Of a stretch of 51,746 nucleotides of DNA, positions 23,452-31,857 are shown one piece after another. This DNA is from Fundidesulfovibrio agrisoli (lineage in GTDB: Bacteria > Desulfobacterota > Desulfovibrionia > Desulfovibrionales > Desulfovibrionaceae), in the NCBI RefSeq assembly GCF_022808715.1, contig NZ_JAKZKX010000007.1:44443-96188 (forward strand). The letters are read 5' to 3'. Both the position numbers and the translations under genes were made by a program. The notes under the pieces were generated by a model. The model saw only the letters and a list, made by a program, of their open reading frames with translations. It had not been told where the DNA came from and searched no databases. Every line of letters begins with the position of its first letter. The stretch's first letter is position 1.

Positions 23452-25944
23452 TTACTTATCCTTCTTAGGCTCAGCCTTCTTACTCTTGTCCTTCTTGTCC
23501 TTCTCCCCTTCCTGCGCGAAATCCCTCAGCCCTTCGGCCAGTTGCCTCAGCCGGGCGTCGGCCAGGGCGTTCACGCTGCCCTCGGGGTATTTGCCGTCCT
23601 TGCCGCGTTCCCCGGCGGGAACGCCGGTGAGCACCTCCACGCCTTCGTCAATGCTGGCCACGGCCCAGATGTGGAACTGGCCCTCCCGCACGGCCTCGAT
23701 CACCTCCTCGCGCAGCATGAGGTCCTTCAGGTTGGCTTTGGGGATCATCACGCCCTGCATGCCGGTGAAGCCGCGATCCTTGCAGCAGAGGAAGAAGCCT
23801 TCGATCTTCTCATTGACGCCGCCGATGGGTTGCACGCGCCCCATCTGGTTCACGGAGCCGGTCACAGCCACATCCTGCCGCAGGGGCACGCCCGAGAGGC
23901 TGGAGAGCAGCGCGTAGAGCTCCGTGGAGGAGGCCGAGTCGCCGTCCACGCCGGAGTAGGCCTGCTCGAAGGCGATGCTGGCCGTGAGCGAGAGGGGCCT
24001 GTCCTGCGCGAACCTGCGGCGCAGGTAGCCCGCCAGGATGAGCATGCCCTTGCTGTGGATGGGGCCGGAGAGGTCGGCCTCGCGCTCGATGTTGATGATG
24101 CCCTCGCGGCCCATGGCCGTGGTCGCCGTGATGCGCGAGGGCATCCCGAAGGCGTGGCCGCCCATGCTGTACACGGCCAGGCCGTTGACCTGGCCCACGG
24201 CCGCGCCGTCCACGTCCACGAAGAGGCTGCCACGGGCGATCATCTCGCGCAGGATGTCCTGTATGCGGCTCAGGCGGCCGATGCGCGCGGCGAGGGCCTC
24301 GCGGGCGTGCTCCTCCTGCACGGTGTCGGACCCGGCGCGCTTGGCGTAGAGGTCGGCCTCGCAGAGCAGGTCGGTGTGCAGGGGGAAGGCCGTGGAGAGC
24401 TTCTCAACGCGCCCGGCCATGCGCACGGCGTGCTCCACCACCACGGCCACGGCCCCGGCCGTGAAGGGGCGCAGCTTGTGCTCGGCCGCCTCCCCGGCGA
24501 TGAACCGGGCCATCTGCGTGACGGCGGTCCCGGTTTTGTCCATGGTGCGGGAGAAGTCCGCCCGGACCTTGAAGATCTTGGGCAGGTCCTGGTCGTAGTA
24601 GCGCAGCAGCTGGTAGAGCCGCTCGTCCCCGAGCACCACCACCTTCACCTCCATGTCGATGGGCTCGGGCTTGAGCCCCGTGCCGGAGATGAAGTAGAAC
24701 GGGTCGTAGGTCTGTATCTCGATGCTCTCCGTCTTGAGGGAACGTTTGAGCGTCTGCCAGACGCCCGGCTCCATGATGGCGTCCATGAGGTTGAGCACCA
24801 GGTAGCCGCCGTTGGCCTTGACGAACGCCCCGGCTGTGATCTTGGAGAAGTCCGTCTGCCATCCGCCGTAGGGGCCCACCACGCGGTCCACCCCGCCGAA
24901 GAGGTTGCGGTAGGTGGGGTAGGATTCGATGACCACGGGCGGCCCGGCCTGCTCGGCGTTGTCCACCAGGAGGTTGATGTCGTAGGGGTGCAGGACCGCC
25001 TCGGGGGACGGGGCGGAGAAGGGCATCCCGGGCATCATGCCCTGGGGCTTGGCCCCGATGGTCTTGATCTCCTCCAGGTTGTCCACCATGTGCTCCACCA
25101 TGGCCTCCAGGTGGGCGCGCACCTTGGGGTCCTGGTGGGCTTCGCGCAGGGGGCCCTGGAGGTCGGTGGCCATGGTGCGGAACATGATCTTGTCCACATC
25201 CTCCAGCTTGCGGTCCACCTCCTTTTGCAGGTCGCGCACCTCCTGGACGATGTGGTCCACATCCTCCTTGACCTCGGCCCGCTTGGCCCGCAGCCGCTCG
25301 AACTCGTCCTTGGGGAAGCGGCCGTTGGCCACCATGGCCTCCAGGTCGATGATGCGCTTGGGCTCGCCGTCCACCACGGGCAGCACGTCCGGCCGGGTGT
25401 ATGGCCCCACCTCCATGCGCACCATGGCCAGGCCGGTGTTTTTGACCTTCTCCTCCACGGCCTTGTAGAACTCCATGACCTTCTTTTCGTGGAGCTCGAT
25501 GATCTCGTTCTTGCGGGCGATGTACTCCTCGCTCTCGAAGAGCTGGGGGATCTCCTTTTTCAGGCGCTCCAGGAACTCGTGCACGTCCTTCTTGAACACC
25601 GAGCCCAGCCCGGCCTTGAAGCGCAGCAGCACCGGGGCCTCGGGGCGCTTGAAGTTGTTGACGTAGCAAAGGTCGTCGGGGATGCGGTCGGCCTTGGACC
25701 TCTCCTGGAGCAGCTTTTTGACCGCGGAAAGCCGCCCGTGCCCGGGGTCGCCCGTGACGAACACGTTGTAGCCCTTACGCAGCATGTCCATGCCGAAGCC
25801 CAGTGCTTCCAGGCCCCTCTCCTGCCCGATGACGGCGTCCAGGGGGGTGAGCTGCGCGGTGGTCTCGAAAGCGAGGGAAGCCGGGTCGAGCCTCCAGCGA
25901 AGGCTTTCCGGGGGTACTTCGAAATATGGTGAGGTCGCGGTCAT
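23452..25944 (-). CDS. Lon-like AAA+ ATP-dependent protease (S16 family)
   Basis: The 830-aa protein has a degenerate Walker A (VTGDPGHGRLSA, about 64-75), a long helical insertion about residues 190-290 typical of this Lon-like group, an AAA+ module, and a C-terminal S16 protease domain. The catalytic dyad is Ser670 in DGDSASS and Lys713 in GGVNEKIEGF, 43 residues apart as in E. coli Lon (679/722). It lacks the Lon N-terminal substrate domain. The tail is a Lys/Asp/Glu-rich stretch. Walker A has Arg where the conserved Lys would be expected, so ATP use may be altered. It is 67 nt downstream of hsp20, fitting a protein-quality-control pair. Confidence 0.93.
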   Translation of the reverse strand: MTATSPYFEVPPESLRWRLDPASLAFETTAQLTPLDAVIGQERGLEALGFGMDMLRKGYNVFVTGDPGHGRLSAVKKLLQERSKADRIPDDLCYVNNFKRPEAPVLLRFKAGLGSVFKKDVHEFLERLKKEIPQLFESEEYIARKNEIIELHEKKVMEFYKAVEEKVKNTGLAMVRMEVGPYTRPDVLPVVDGEPKRIIDLEAMVANGRFPKDEFERLRAKRAEVKEDVDHIVQEVRDLQKEVDRKLEDVDKIMFRTMATDLQGPLREAHQDPKVRAHLEAMVEHMVDNLEEIKTIGAKPQGMMPGMPFSAPSPEAVLHPYDINLLVDNAEQAGPPVVIESYPTYRNLFGGVDRVVGPYGGWQTDFSKITAGAFVKANGGYLVLNLMDAIMEPGVWQTLKRSLKTESIEIQTYDPFYFISGTGLKPEPIDMEVKVVVLGDERLYQLLRYYDQDLPKIFKVRADFSRTMDKTGTAVTQMARFIAGEAAEHKLRPFTAGAVAVVVEHAVRMAGRVEKLSTAFPLHTDLLCEADLYAKRAGSDTVQEEHAREALAARIGRLSRIQDILREMIARGSLFVDVDGAAVGQVNGLAVYSMGGHAFGMPSRITATTAMGREGIINIEREADLSGPIHSKGMLILAGYLRRRFAQDRPLSLTASIAFEQAYSGVDGDSASSTELYALLSSLSGVPLRQDVAVTGSVNQMGRVQPIGGVNEKIEGFFLCCKDRGFTGMQGVMIPKANLKDLMLREEVIEAVREGQFHIWAVASIDEGVEVLTGVPAGERGKDGKYPEGSVNALADARLRQLAEGLRDFAQEGEKDKKDKSKKAEPKKDK

Positions 25945-26011
25945 GGTGCGCTCCGGTGGAGTTGGCGACGCCGCCCGCCGTGGCCCCGGCGGCTCGCGTG
26001 GGTTGCCGGGC

Positions 26012-26410
26012 CTAGCTCTTGCGGACTGGGATGCTGCGGACGGGGGGGAGCCCCTGGCGGCGCAGGCGAACGGTGAGCGTGCCGCCGGAGAAGCCCGCCT
26101 CGGCCGCCTCGATTGCGAAGGGCAGGGTCAGCTCGCGCGCCATGCGCAGGCTGCCGCCACCGCCCCGCTCCCGGGCGGCCGAAATGGAGAGCACCCGGCC
26201 GGTGACGCTCACGGCCACCTCCTCCGGCTCGAACCCGGAGAGGGGGCAGGTGACGAGCCAGTCGTCGCCGACGGCCTCCAGGTGCATGCCGCCCTCGGGG
26301 CACACGGCCCTGGGCAGGCCGAAATCCTCGAAGAGGGCGCAGAAGCGCCTGTCCATGTCGTCCTTGAGCTTGGCGAGCTCGGTGGTTCCCCAGGAAATGA
26401 GGTCGGGCAT
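26012..26410 (-). CDS. small heat-shock protein (Hsp20/alpha-crystallin)
   Basis: A 132-aa holdase chaperone. After a helical N-terminus (ELAKLKDDMDRRFCALFEDF) comes the alpha-crystallin beta-sandwich: MHLEAVGDDWLVTCPLSGF, VAVSVTGRVLSISAARE, and FSGGTLTVRL. It ends with RSIPVRKS, whose I-P-V fits the C-terminal IxI/V motif used for oligomerisation. ATG at 26410 has GGAGG 7 nt upstream. An upstream start at 26485 is not needed. It probably shares a transcript with the Lon-like gene. Confidence 0.9.
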   Translation of the reverse strand: MPDLISWGTTELAKLKDDMDRRFCALFEDFGLPRAVCPEGGMHLEAVGDDWLVTCPLSGFEPEEVAVSVTGRVLSISAARERGGGGSLRMARELTLPFAIEAAEAGFSGGTLTVRLRRQGLPPVRSIPVRKS

Positions 26411-26510
26411 TGTCGCGCCTCCGGAAGGGGTTTCGCCGCACGGCCCAGGCGGGCCGGAAAGGCCGGGAAGGTACTTTCGCCCCATATACCAAGAGGCTGG
26501 GTTTATGGCG

Positions 26511-26543
26511 ACAAAAAAAGCCCCGGCGCGTGCGCGCCGGGGC
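26511..26543 (-). terminator. Rho-independent terminator of DRTGG gene
   Basis: GCCCCGGCGCG (26520-26530) and CGCGCCGGGGC (26533-26543) form an 11-bp stem. On the minus strand the stem is followed by TTTTTTTGT. It lies 25 nt beyond the stop of the 26569 gene. Confidence 0.9.
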
Positions 26544-26568
26544 CGGAAGAGGCTGCGGGAGGCCGGGG

Positions 26569-27633
26569 CTACTTCAGCCCGATGCCCTTCTTGATGAACT
26601 CGAAGTCGATGTTGGAGCTCACCAGCTGCGCGCCCTGCTTGATCTTGATGATGTCGCGCAGCTTGTGGCGCTGCAGGATGGTCTCCATCTTCTTGGCCAC
26701 GGAGAAGGTGTCGTCGCGCACCACGATGATGGGTATCTCCAGCACCTCGGAGCGGGTGAGGATGATGTCGTTGGGGTAGAGGTTGCCGGTGAGCACCAGG
26801 CAGGGGCTGTCGCCCTCCAGGGCCACCAGCTGCACGTCGGAGCGGTCGCCGCCCACGATGACGGCGGCGTTCTTGTTCTTGCGGAAGTGGGTCAGGAAGT
26901 TCTCCACCTGCATGGTGCCGATGAGGAAGCTCTCCACGATGCGCTCCGCCTTGTGCTGGGCGGAGATCACCTTGCCGCCCAGGCGCTCGGCCAGGTCGGC
27001 CACCTTGATGGCGCCCATGAGCGGGTCCTTGGGGATGATGCCGAGCACGCGCACGCCCTTGCGGTTCAGGAAGGGCACGATGAGCGACTCCACCTCGTCC
27101 AGGAAGTTGGGGGTGATGTCGTTCAGGATCACTCCCAGCAGGTTGTCGCCGAGCGTCTCCTTGAGCACCACGAGGTAGTCGTAGTTGAGCTCTTTCTGGA
27201 AGCGGTCGATGACGATGGCCGGGATGTTCAGGCGTTTGACCACGCTCACGCCGTCCACGTTGCAGTAGGTGCCCGAGTACATGGAGCCGGAGCCGGCCAC
27301 CAGGGTCACGTCCTTGCCGGCGGAAAGTTTTTCGTAGCCTTTGACGATGATCTCCATCAGGTCAGGGCACTGGCCGGAGAAGGCCTTGACCTTGAAATCC
27401 TGCGTGACCACCACGGGCGTCACCTCGGAGGGGTCCTCCTCGAGGCCCAGCACGCCCTGGACGAAGTTGGCGTCGTCGTCGCCCAGCTTCCCGGCCACTT
27501 CCTTGGGCATGGCACCCACGGGCTTGTAGTAGCCGACGTTGAAGCCTTCCTTCTGGAACTTGAGCCCAAGGCCCATGATGACCATGTTCTTGCCGGAATA
27601 ACCGGAAGTGGAACCCACGTAGATGCCAGCCAT
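26569..27633 (-). CDS. AAA_26/DRTGG domain protein (phosphotransacetylase N-terminal-like)
   Basis: The 354-aa protein resembles the regulatory N-terminal half of long phosphotransacetylases. It has a dethiobiotin-synthetase-like P-loop (GSTSGYSGKNMVIMGLGL, about 6-23), the GYYKPVGA segment and a DRTGG-type domain in the C-terminal third (GDRSDVQLVALEGDSPCLVL and LYPNDIILTRSEVLEIPIIV). No phosphotransacetylase catalytic domain is attached. ATG at 27633 has GGGGAGG upstream. It lies 139 nt downstream of the ADP-forming acyl-CoA synthetase on the same strand, so a role in sensing or regulating acetyl-CoA/acetyl-phosphate metabolism is likely. Confidence 0.88.
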   Translation of the reverse strand: MAGIYVGSTSGYSGKNMVIMGLGLKFQKEGFNVGYYKPVGAMPKEVAGKLGDDDANFVQGVLGLEEDPSEVTPVVVTQDFKVKAFSGQCPDLMEIIVKGYEKLSAGKDVTLVAGSGSMYSGTYCNVDGVSVVKRLNIPAIVIDRFQKELNYDYLVVLKETLGDNLLGVILNDITPNFLDEVESLIVPFLNRKGVRVLGIIPKDPLMGAIKVADLAERLGGKVISAQHKAERIVESFLIGTMQVENFLTHFRKNKNAAVIVGGDRSDVQLVALEGDSPCLVLTGNLYPNDIILTRSEVLEIPIIVVRDDTFSVAKKMETILQRHKLRDIIKIKQGAQLVSSNIDFEFIKKGIGLK

Positions 27634-27772
27634 GCTGCCTCCCCGACCTTGCGTCACTGTGATCCCGCCGCGAGCCGCACGCTCACCGGCCTCCGGCGGG
27701 AGGGCCATTGCTTGAATCCGCTGGTTAGGGCCGCCCGGAAGCGGCCATGGCCCGGGCTGGTCCCGGGCGATT

Positions 27773-29890
27773 TCAGTCGCCGTTCGATCGCCTGCCCAGG
27801 ATGAAGTGGGCGTCCACCACCAACGCCCCGCCCGGATGGGCCATGATCGGGTTGAAGTCGCACTCCACGATCTCCGGGAAATCTACCGCTATCTGCGAAA
27901 GGGTCAACAAAACATCCTCGATGGCCCGGAAATCCACGGGCGGCTCGCCGCGCACGCCGCGCAGCAGGGGGTAGGTGCGTATCTCGCGCACCATCTCGCC
28001 CACGTCCAGGAGCGACAGCGGGGCCAGCCTGCTGGAGACGTCCTTGAGGACCTCCACGTAGAGCCCTCCCAGGCCGAACATCACCAAGGGGCCGAACTGC
28101 GGGTCGCGCTTGAAGCCAGCGAACACCTCGCGGGAGCCGGGAGGCGCCATCTGCTGCACCACGCAGCCCATGACGTAGGCCTCCTTGATGCGGCTTGCCC
28201 GGTTGGTCACGTCCATGAAGGCGCGGCGCACGTCCGCCTCGCCCTTGATGTTCAGCACCACGCCGCCCATGTCGGACTTGTGGGCGATCTGGGGCGAGGC
28301 GATCTTGAGGGCCACGGGGTAACCGATGGTCTTGGCCGCCTGGGCCGCCTCGTCGGAGGTGCGCGCCAGCACCGTTTTGGGCACGGGCAGGCCGTAGGCC
28401 TTGAGCACGTCCATGGCCTGGAACTCCACCAGCTCGGAGAAGCCCCTGGACTTGGCCTTGGCCAGCACGTCCTTGGCCTGGAACGTGTTGGACATGTAGC
28501 AGATTTCCACGGGCAGGGGCCGCTTCATCCACTCGGAGTGCCTGAACAGGGCGTCCAGGGCGCTCACCGCGTCCTCCGGGGAGCTGTAGAAGGGCACGCC
28601 CGCCTTGCGCAGCACCTCGCGGGCCGGGGCCGTGGCCGCGTCGCCCAGGAAGCAGGCCGCCACGGGCTTGGCGCACTCGCTGGCCTGCCGGGCGATGGCC
28701 CAGGCCACCTGCTCCAGGTCGGCGTGGCAGCTGGGGGTGACCACGGGCAGGAGCATGTGCACCAGCGGGTCCTGCGCGGTGGCGGCGAGGGCCTTGGCGA
28801 AGGTCTCGGCGTCGGAGGTGCCCAGGATGTCCACGGGGTTGTAGAAGGAGGCGTGGCTCGCCAGGAAGCGCTTGAGCTCGTCCACGGTCTGGCCGCGCAG
28901 CGGGGCCATCACCAGCGACGAGCGCACCAGGGCGTCGGCCGCCAGGATGCCCGCGCCGCCCGAGTTGGTGACCACGCAGATGTTGGGCCCGTCGGGCTGC
29001 GGCTGGCTGGAGAAGGCCACAGCGAGGTTGAACATCTCCCGCAGGCCGCCCACCCGCATGATGCCGGACTGGCTGAACACGGCCTGGCAGGCGTCCTCGG
29101 AGCCGGCCATGGCCCCGATGTGGCTGGAGGCGGCGCGGGCGCCCTCGGGCGTCGCGCCGGACTTTATCATGATGACGGGCTTTTCAAGCGTGGCCTCCTG
29201 GGCGGCGCGCAGGAAGGCCTGGCCGTCCTCGATGTTCTCCACGTAGCCCAGGATCACCTTGGTGGCCGGGTCGTCCTTGAGGTAGCGGATGACGTCCGTC
29301 TCATTGACCACGGCCTTGTTGCCAAGGCTGATGAAATGGGAGAAACCGACCCCCTTGCCCGCGGTGGCGTCCAGGATGGCCATGCCCAGCGACCCGGACT
29401 GGGTGAAGAACCCGATGTTGCCGGGCGCGGGCGCGGCGGGCACGCCCAGGGCGTTGCAGTTCAGGGCGGCGTTGTAGAGGCCCAGGCTGCTGGGGCCGAG
29501 CATGGCGATGCCGTGCCGGCGGCAGACCTCCACGGCCTCCATCTCGAAGTAGTAGCCTTCGCGCCCCACCTCCTTGAAGCCCGTGGAGGTGACGCACACG
29601 CTGCGCGCGCCCACGCCACCGAGGCGTTCCAGGGTGGGGGCCAGCTGCTCGCGGGGCAGGCAGACCACGGCCAGGTCGATGCCGTGGGGCAACTGCTCGA
29701 TGGCGTGCAGGGCCGGGACGCCCAGGATTTCATCGGCAAAGGGGTTGACCGGAAAAATTTTCCCCTGATACCCGGCGGAGAGCAGGTTGGCCACGACCAC
29801 GTTCCCGATCTTGCCGGAAGTGCGCGAGGCCCCGACGACCGCCACGGTCCGGGGTTGGAGAAGGGAGAGCAAATGGTCGTTTCGTTCCAT
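27773..29890 (-). CDS. acetate--CoA ligase family protein (ADP-forming acyl-CoA synthetase, alpha-beta fusion)
   Basis: The enzyme interconverts acyl-CoA + ADP + Pi with acid + CoA + ATP. Domains in order: CoA-binding Rossmann fold ([20 protein letters not shown], 9-28), succinyl-CoA-ligase-like domains with the phospho-His257 in SSHIGAMAG and FFTQSGSLG (161-169), and a C-terminal ATP-grasp domain (about 490-705) with [20 protein letters not shown]. The start at 29890 ([11 protein letters not shown]) begins close to the fold. An ATG at 29911 adds seven residues and would leave only 4 nt to the divergent rnc start; neither has a good Shine-Dalgarno. It fits energy conservation from acetyl- or aryl-CoA in an anaerobe. 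Confidence 0.93.
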   Translation of the reverse strand: MERNDHLLSLLQPRTVAVVGASRTSGKIGNVVVANLLSAGYQGKIFPVNPFADEILGVPALHAIEQLPHGIDLAVVCLPREQLAPTLERLGGVGARSVCVTSTGFKEVGREGYYFEMEAVEVCRRHGIAMLGPSSLGLYNAALNCNALGVPAAPAPGNIGFFTQSGSLGMAILDATAGKGVGFSHFISLGNKAVVNETDVIRYLKDDPATKVILGYVENIEDGQAFLRAAQEATLEKPVIMIKSGATPEGARAASSHIGAMAGSEDACQAVFSQSGIMRVGGLREMFNLAVAFSSQPQPDGPNICVVTNSGGAGILAADALVRSSLVMAPLRGQTVDELKRFLASHASFYNPVDILGTSDAETFAKALAATAQDPLVHMLLPVVTPSCHADLEQVAWAIARQASECAKPVAACFLGDAATAPAREVLRKAGVPFYSSPEDAVSALDALFRHSEWMKRPLPVEICYMSNTFQAKDVLAKAKSRGFSELVEFQAMDVLKAYGLPVPKTVLARTSDEAAQAAKTIGYPVALKIASPQIAHKSDMGGVVLNIKGEADVRRAFMDVTNRASRIKEAYVMGCVVQQMAPPGSREVFAGFKRDPQFGPLVMFGLGGLYVEVLKDVSSRLAPLSLLDVGEMVREIRTYPLLRGVRGEPPVDFRAIEDVLLTLSQIAVDFPEIVECDFNPIMAHPGGALVVDAHFILGRRSNGD

Positions 29891-29915
29891 GCGGCCGCCG
29901 AAGGAAGGCATTGTA

Positions 29916-30647
29916 ATGACGGAAGATGCGTTGGATAGCCTTCAGGAATGTATTTCCTATCGCTTTGGGCAAGTCAAGCTGTTGACTACCGCCCTCACCC
30001 ACAGCTCATACGCCAACGAGCAGGGCTGCACCCACAACGAACGTTTGGAATTCCTGGGTGATGCGGTATTGGAGCTTACCGTTTCCGAGGAACTTTTCAA
30101 CCGTTTTCCAGATGCTCCGGAAGGAGCTTTGACCAAGCTTCGCGCACGGCTGGTGAGCATGCCGGGCCTTGCCGAGATGGCCCGTGCGATCCGTCTGGAC
30201 TCCTTCGTGTACCTGGGCAAGGGCGAGCAGTCCCAGGGCGGGGGCAGCCGGGACTCGCTTTTGGCCGACGCCTTCGAGGCGGTTCTGGGGGCCGTGTTCG
30301 TGGACGGCGGCTTCGAGGCCGCCCGGGGCGTGGTGCGCCGCCTGTTCGCCCAGCGCTGGCCCGAAGGCGTGGAGCAGCCCAAGGTGCGCGACTACAAGAG
30401 CAGGCTGCAGGAGCTGACCCAGCAGAGCCACCGCTCGCGGCCCATCTACAGGCTGCTGGGCAGCCACGGCCCGGAGCACGAGAAGGTGTTCGAGGTGGAG
30501 CTTGTGCTCCCCGAAGGCGGGACGCTTCTGGCCACTGGGGCCAGCGTGAAGAAGGCCGAGCAGAACGCGGCGCGCATGGCGCTCGAATCCTACCAGAATA
30601 ATCAGGGCCAAAAAGATCAGGGGCCGGAAAAATCAGGGCCGGAATAA
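29916..30647 (+). CDS. rnc: ribonuclease III
   Basis: RNase III cleaves double-stranded RNA in rRNA and mRNA maturation. The 243-aa protein has the signature [15 protein letters not shown] with active-site Glu42, Glu45 and Asp49, the second acidic pair Asp118/Glu121 in [12 protein letters not shown], and a C-terminal double-stranded-RNA-binding domain (about 158-229) ending in the [13 protein letters not shown] helix. ATG at 29916 follows AAGGAAGG. The tail is polar ([17 protein letters not shown]). It is head-to-head with the acyl-CoA synthetase gene with almost no intergenic space. Confidence 0.97.
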   Translation: MTEDALDSLQECISYRFGQVKLLTTALTHSSYANEQGCTHNERLEFLGDAVLELTVSEELFNRFPDAPEGALTKLRARLVSMPGLAEMARAIRLDSFVYLGKGEQSQGGGSRDSLLADAFEAVLGAVFVDGGFEAARGVVRRLFAQRWPEGVEQPKVRDYKSRLQELTQQSHRSRPIYRLLGSHGPEHEKVFEVELVLPEGGTLLATGASVKKAEQNAARMALESYQNNQGQKDQGPEKSGPE

Positions 30648-30663
30648 TCCGGTTTGATGCAGG

Positions 30664-30701
30664 CCAGGGGTGGGAGCCACTCCCGGCTCCGCCCCCCCTG
30701 G
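30664..30701. terminator. hairpin between convergent rnc and flagellin genes
   Basis: CCAGGGG (30664-30670) pairs with CCCCTGG (30695-30701), with an inner GGGAG/CTCCC stem (30672-30684). It sits between the rnc stop at 30647 and the flagellin stop at 30734. No T-run is present on either side, so a terminator role is only likely by position. Confidence 0.35.
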
Positions 30702-30733
30702 TCCCGTCAATCACGCTATCGGCGTCAGGATGG

Positions 30734-31627
30734 CTAGCCCTGCAGCAGCTGGGTGGCCATCTTGGGCAGGCTGTTGGCCTGCGAGAGCATCGCGACCGCG
30801 GACTGCGTGAGAATCTGCTGACGGACGAACTCCGTCATTTCGGTGGCGACATCCACGTCCGAAATCTGCGATTCGGCGGCCTGCAGGTTTTCCGCCTGGA
30901 TCTGCAGGTTCTGGATGGTGTTGGACAGGCGGTTCTGGGTGGCGCCCAGGTTCGCGCGGATCTTGTCCTTGGAGACGATGGCGTTGGACAGCGCGGCCAG
31001 GGCCTTCTGGGCCAGATCCTGCGTGGAGATGGAGCGGCCGGCCTTGCCCGCGCCGGCGGACATGCCGATGCCCAGGCCGGATGCGGTGGCGTTGCCGATG
31101 CTGATGAAATAGTAGTCCTCGGCGCTGGAGTTGCCGGAGCCGAAGTGGATCTTGATCTTGCCCGTGGGGTTCAGCCCGGTGCCGTCGTGGGTGGGGCTGG
31201 AGAGGTTGCCGTTGAGCAGGTAGATGCCGTTGAAGTTGGTGGCGCTGGCGATTCGGGTGATTTCCGAGCACATGGCCTGGTATTCCGAGTCGATGATCAG
31301 GCGCTGGTCCGAGGTGTAGGTGCCAGTGGAGGCCTGGGTCGCCAGTTCCTTGAGGCGGATGAGCTTCTCGTCCACGACCTGGAGCGCGCCGTCGCCGGTC
31401 TGGATCATGGAGATGGCGTCGTTGGCGTTGCGCACGCCCTGGTTCACGGACGCGATGTCCGCGCGCATGAGCTCGCGGATGGCCAGACCCGCGGCGTCGT
31501 CGGCGGCGGTGCCCACGCGCAGGCCCGACGACAAGCGGCGGGTCGCTACGGACAGCTTGCCGTACGAGTTGTTGAGGTTTCGAGAGGCGTTCATCGCCAT
31601 CATGTTGTGATTGATGACCAGGGACAT
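30734..31627 (-). CDS. fliC: flagellin
   Basis: Flagellin is the filament subunit, exported by the flagellar type III apparatus. The 297-aa protein has the conserved D0/D1 ends (MSLVINHNMMAMNASRNLNN, LSSGLRVGTAADDAAGLAI; C-terminal LGATQNRLSNTIQNLQIQAENL and ILTQSAVAMLSQANSLP) around a short variable centre (about 135-200). It is a compact flagellin. Cys120 in EYQAMCSEITRIA is unusual, because external flagellar proteins rarely contain cysteine. A perfect AAGGAGGT Shine-Dalgarno (31634-31641) and a sigma-54-like promoter lie upstream. A GT-C-like gene is next to it, and other glycosyltransferase genes lie further upstream. Confidence 0.97.
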   Translation of the reverse strand: MSLVINHNMMAMNASRNLNNSYGKLSVATRRLSSGLRVGTAADDAAGLAIRELMRADIASVNQGVRNANDAISMIQTGDGALQVVDEKLIRLKELATQASTGTYTSDQRLIIDSEYQAMCSEITRIASATNFNGIYLLNGNLSSPTHDGTGLNPTGKIKIHFGSGNSSAEDYYFISIGNATASGLGIGMSAGAGKAGRSISTQDLAQKALAALSNAIVSKDKIRANLGATQNRLSNTIQNLQIQAENLQAAESQISDVDVATEMTEFVRQQILTQSAVAMLSQANSLPKMATQLLQG

Positions 31628-31677
31628 GGGATTACCTCCTTGTGGTAAGGCAACTTTCCTTGTTGTTGTCCTCCTTA

Positions 31678-31693
31678 TGCTTCATCCGTGCCA
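31678..31693 (-). promoter_or_regulatory. sigma-54-type promoter of flagellin gene
   Basis: On the minus strand TGGCACG (31693-31687), four bases, then AAGCA (31682-31678) matches the -24/-12 pattern TGGCACG-N4-TTGCA with the key GG and GC dinucleotides at correct spacing. Transcription would start near 31667 and give a leader of about 40 nt before the ATG at 31627. The -24 half is an exact match; TT in the -12 box is replaced by AA. Confidence 0.7.
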
Positions 31694-31703
31694 AAACGAA
31701 TTT

Positions 31704-31721
31704 ATGCTGCAATTGCAGCAT
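31704..31721. promoter_or_regulatory. 18-bp perfect palindrome upstream of flagellin promoter
   Basis: ATGCTGCAATTGCAGCAT is fully self-complementary. Its proximal edge is 10 nt upstream of the -24 box at 31693, so it lies at roughly -37 to -54 relative to the start site. This is close for a classical NtrC-type enhancer. It could be an operator for a repressor or an activator site. Confidence 0.55.
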
Positions 31722-31857
31722 ATTGAAAATTGGCATGGGATTTTTTTCCGCGTTCCGGGGTCCTTGAGGCCAAACTTGCCCCCTCGCGGCGGTGATTTTC
31801 CGACGCCCACGCGGCAAGAAAAGCGCGCCCCGGAAGACGGCCCGAACCGGGGAATTT

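Noticed and set aside
23542-25932. Plus-strand open frame opposite the Lon-like protease gene
   Set aside because: Composition is biased toward Gly/His/Val/Leu and no motif is present. The minus-strand frame has the Lon dyad with correct spacing.
27806-29938. Plus-strand open frame of about 710 codons opposite the acyl-CoA synthetase
   Set aside because: It would run through the rnc start region in another frame and shows no recognisable fold.
31634-31676. Two AAGGAGG-like stretches upstream of flagellin as possible CsrA sites
   Set aside because: One is the Shine-Dalgarno, the other lies between the -12 box and the predicted transcription start, so it would not be in the mRNA.
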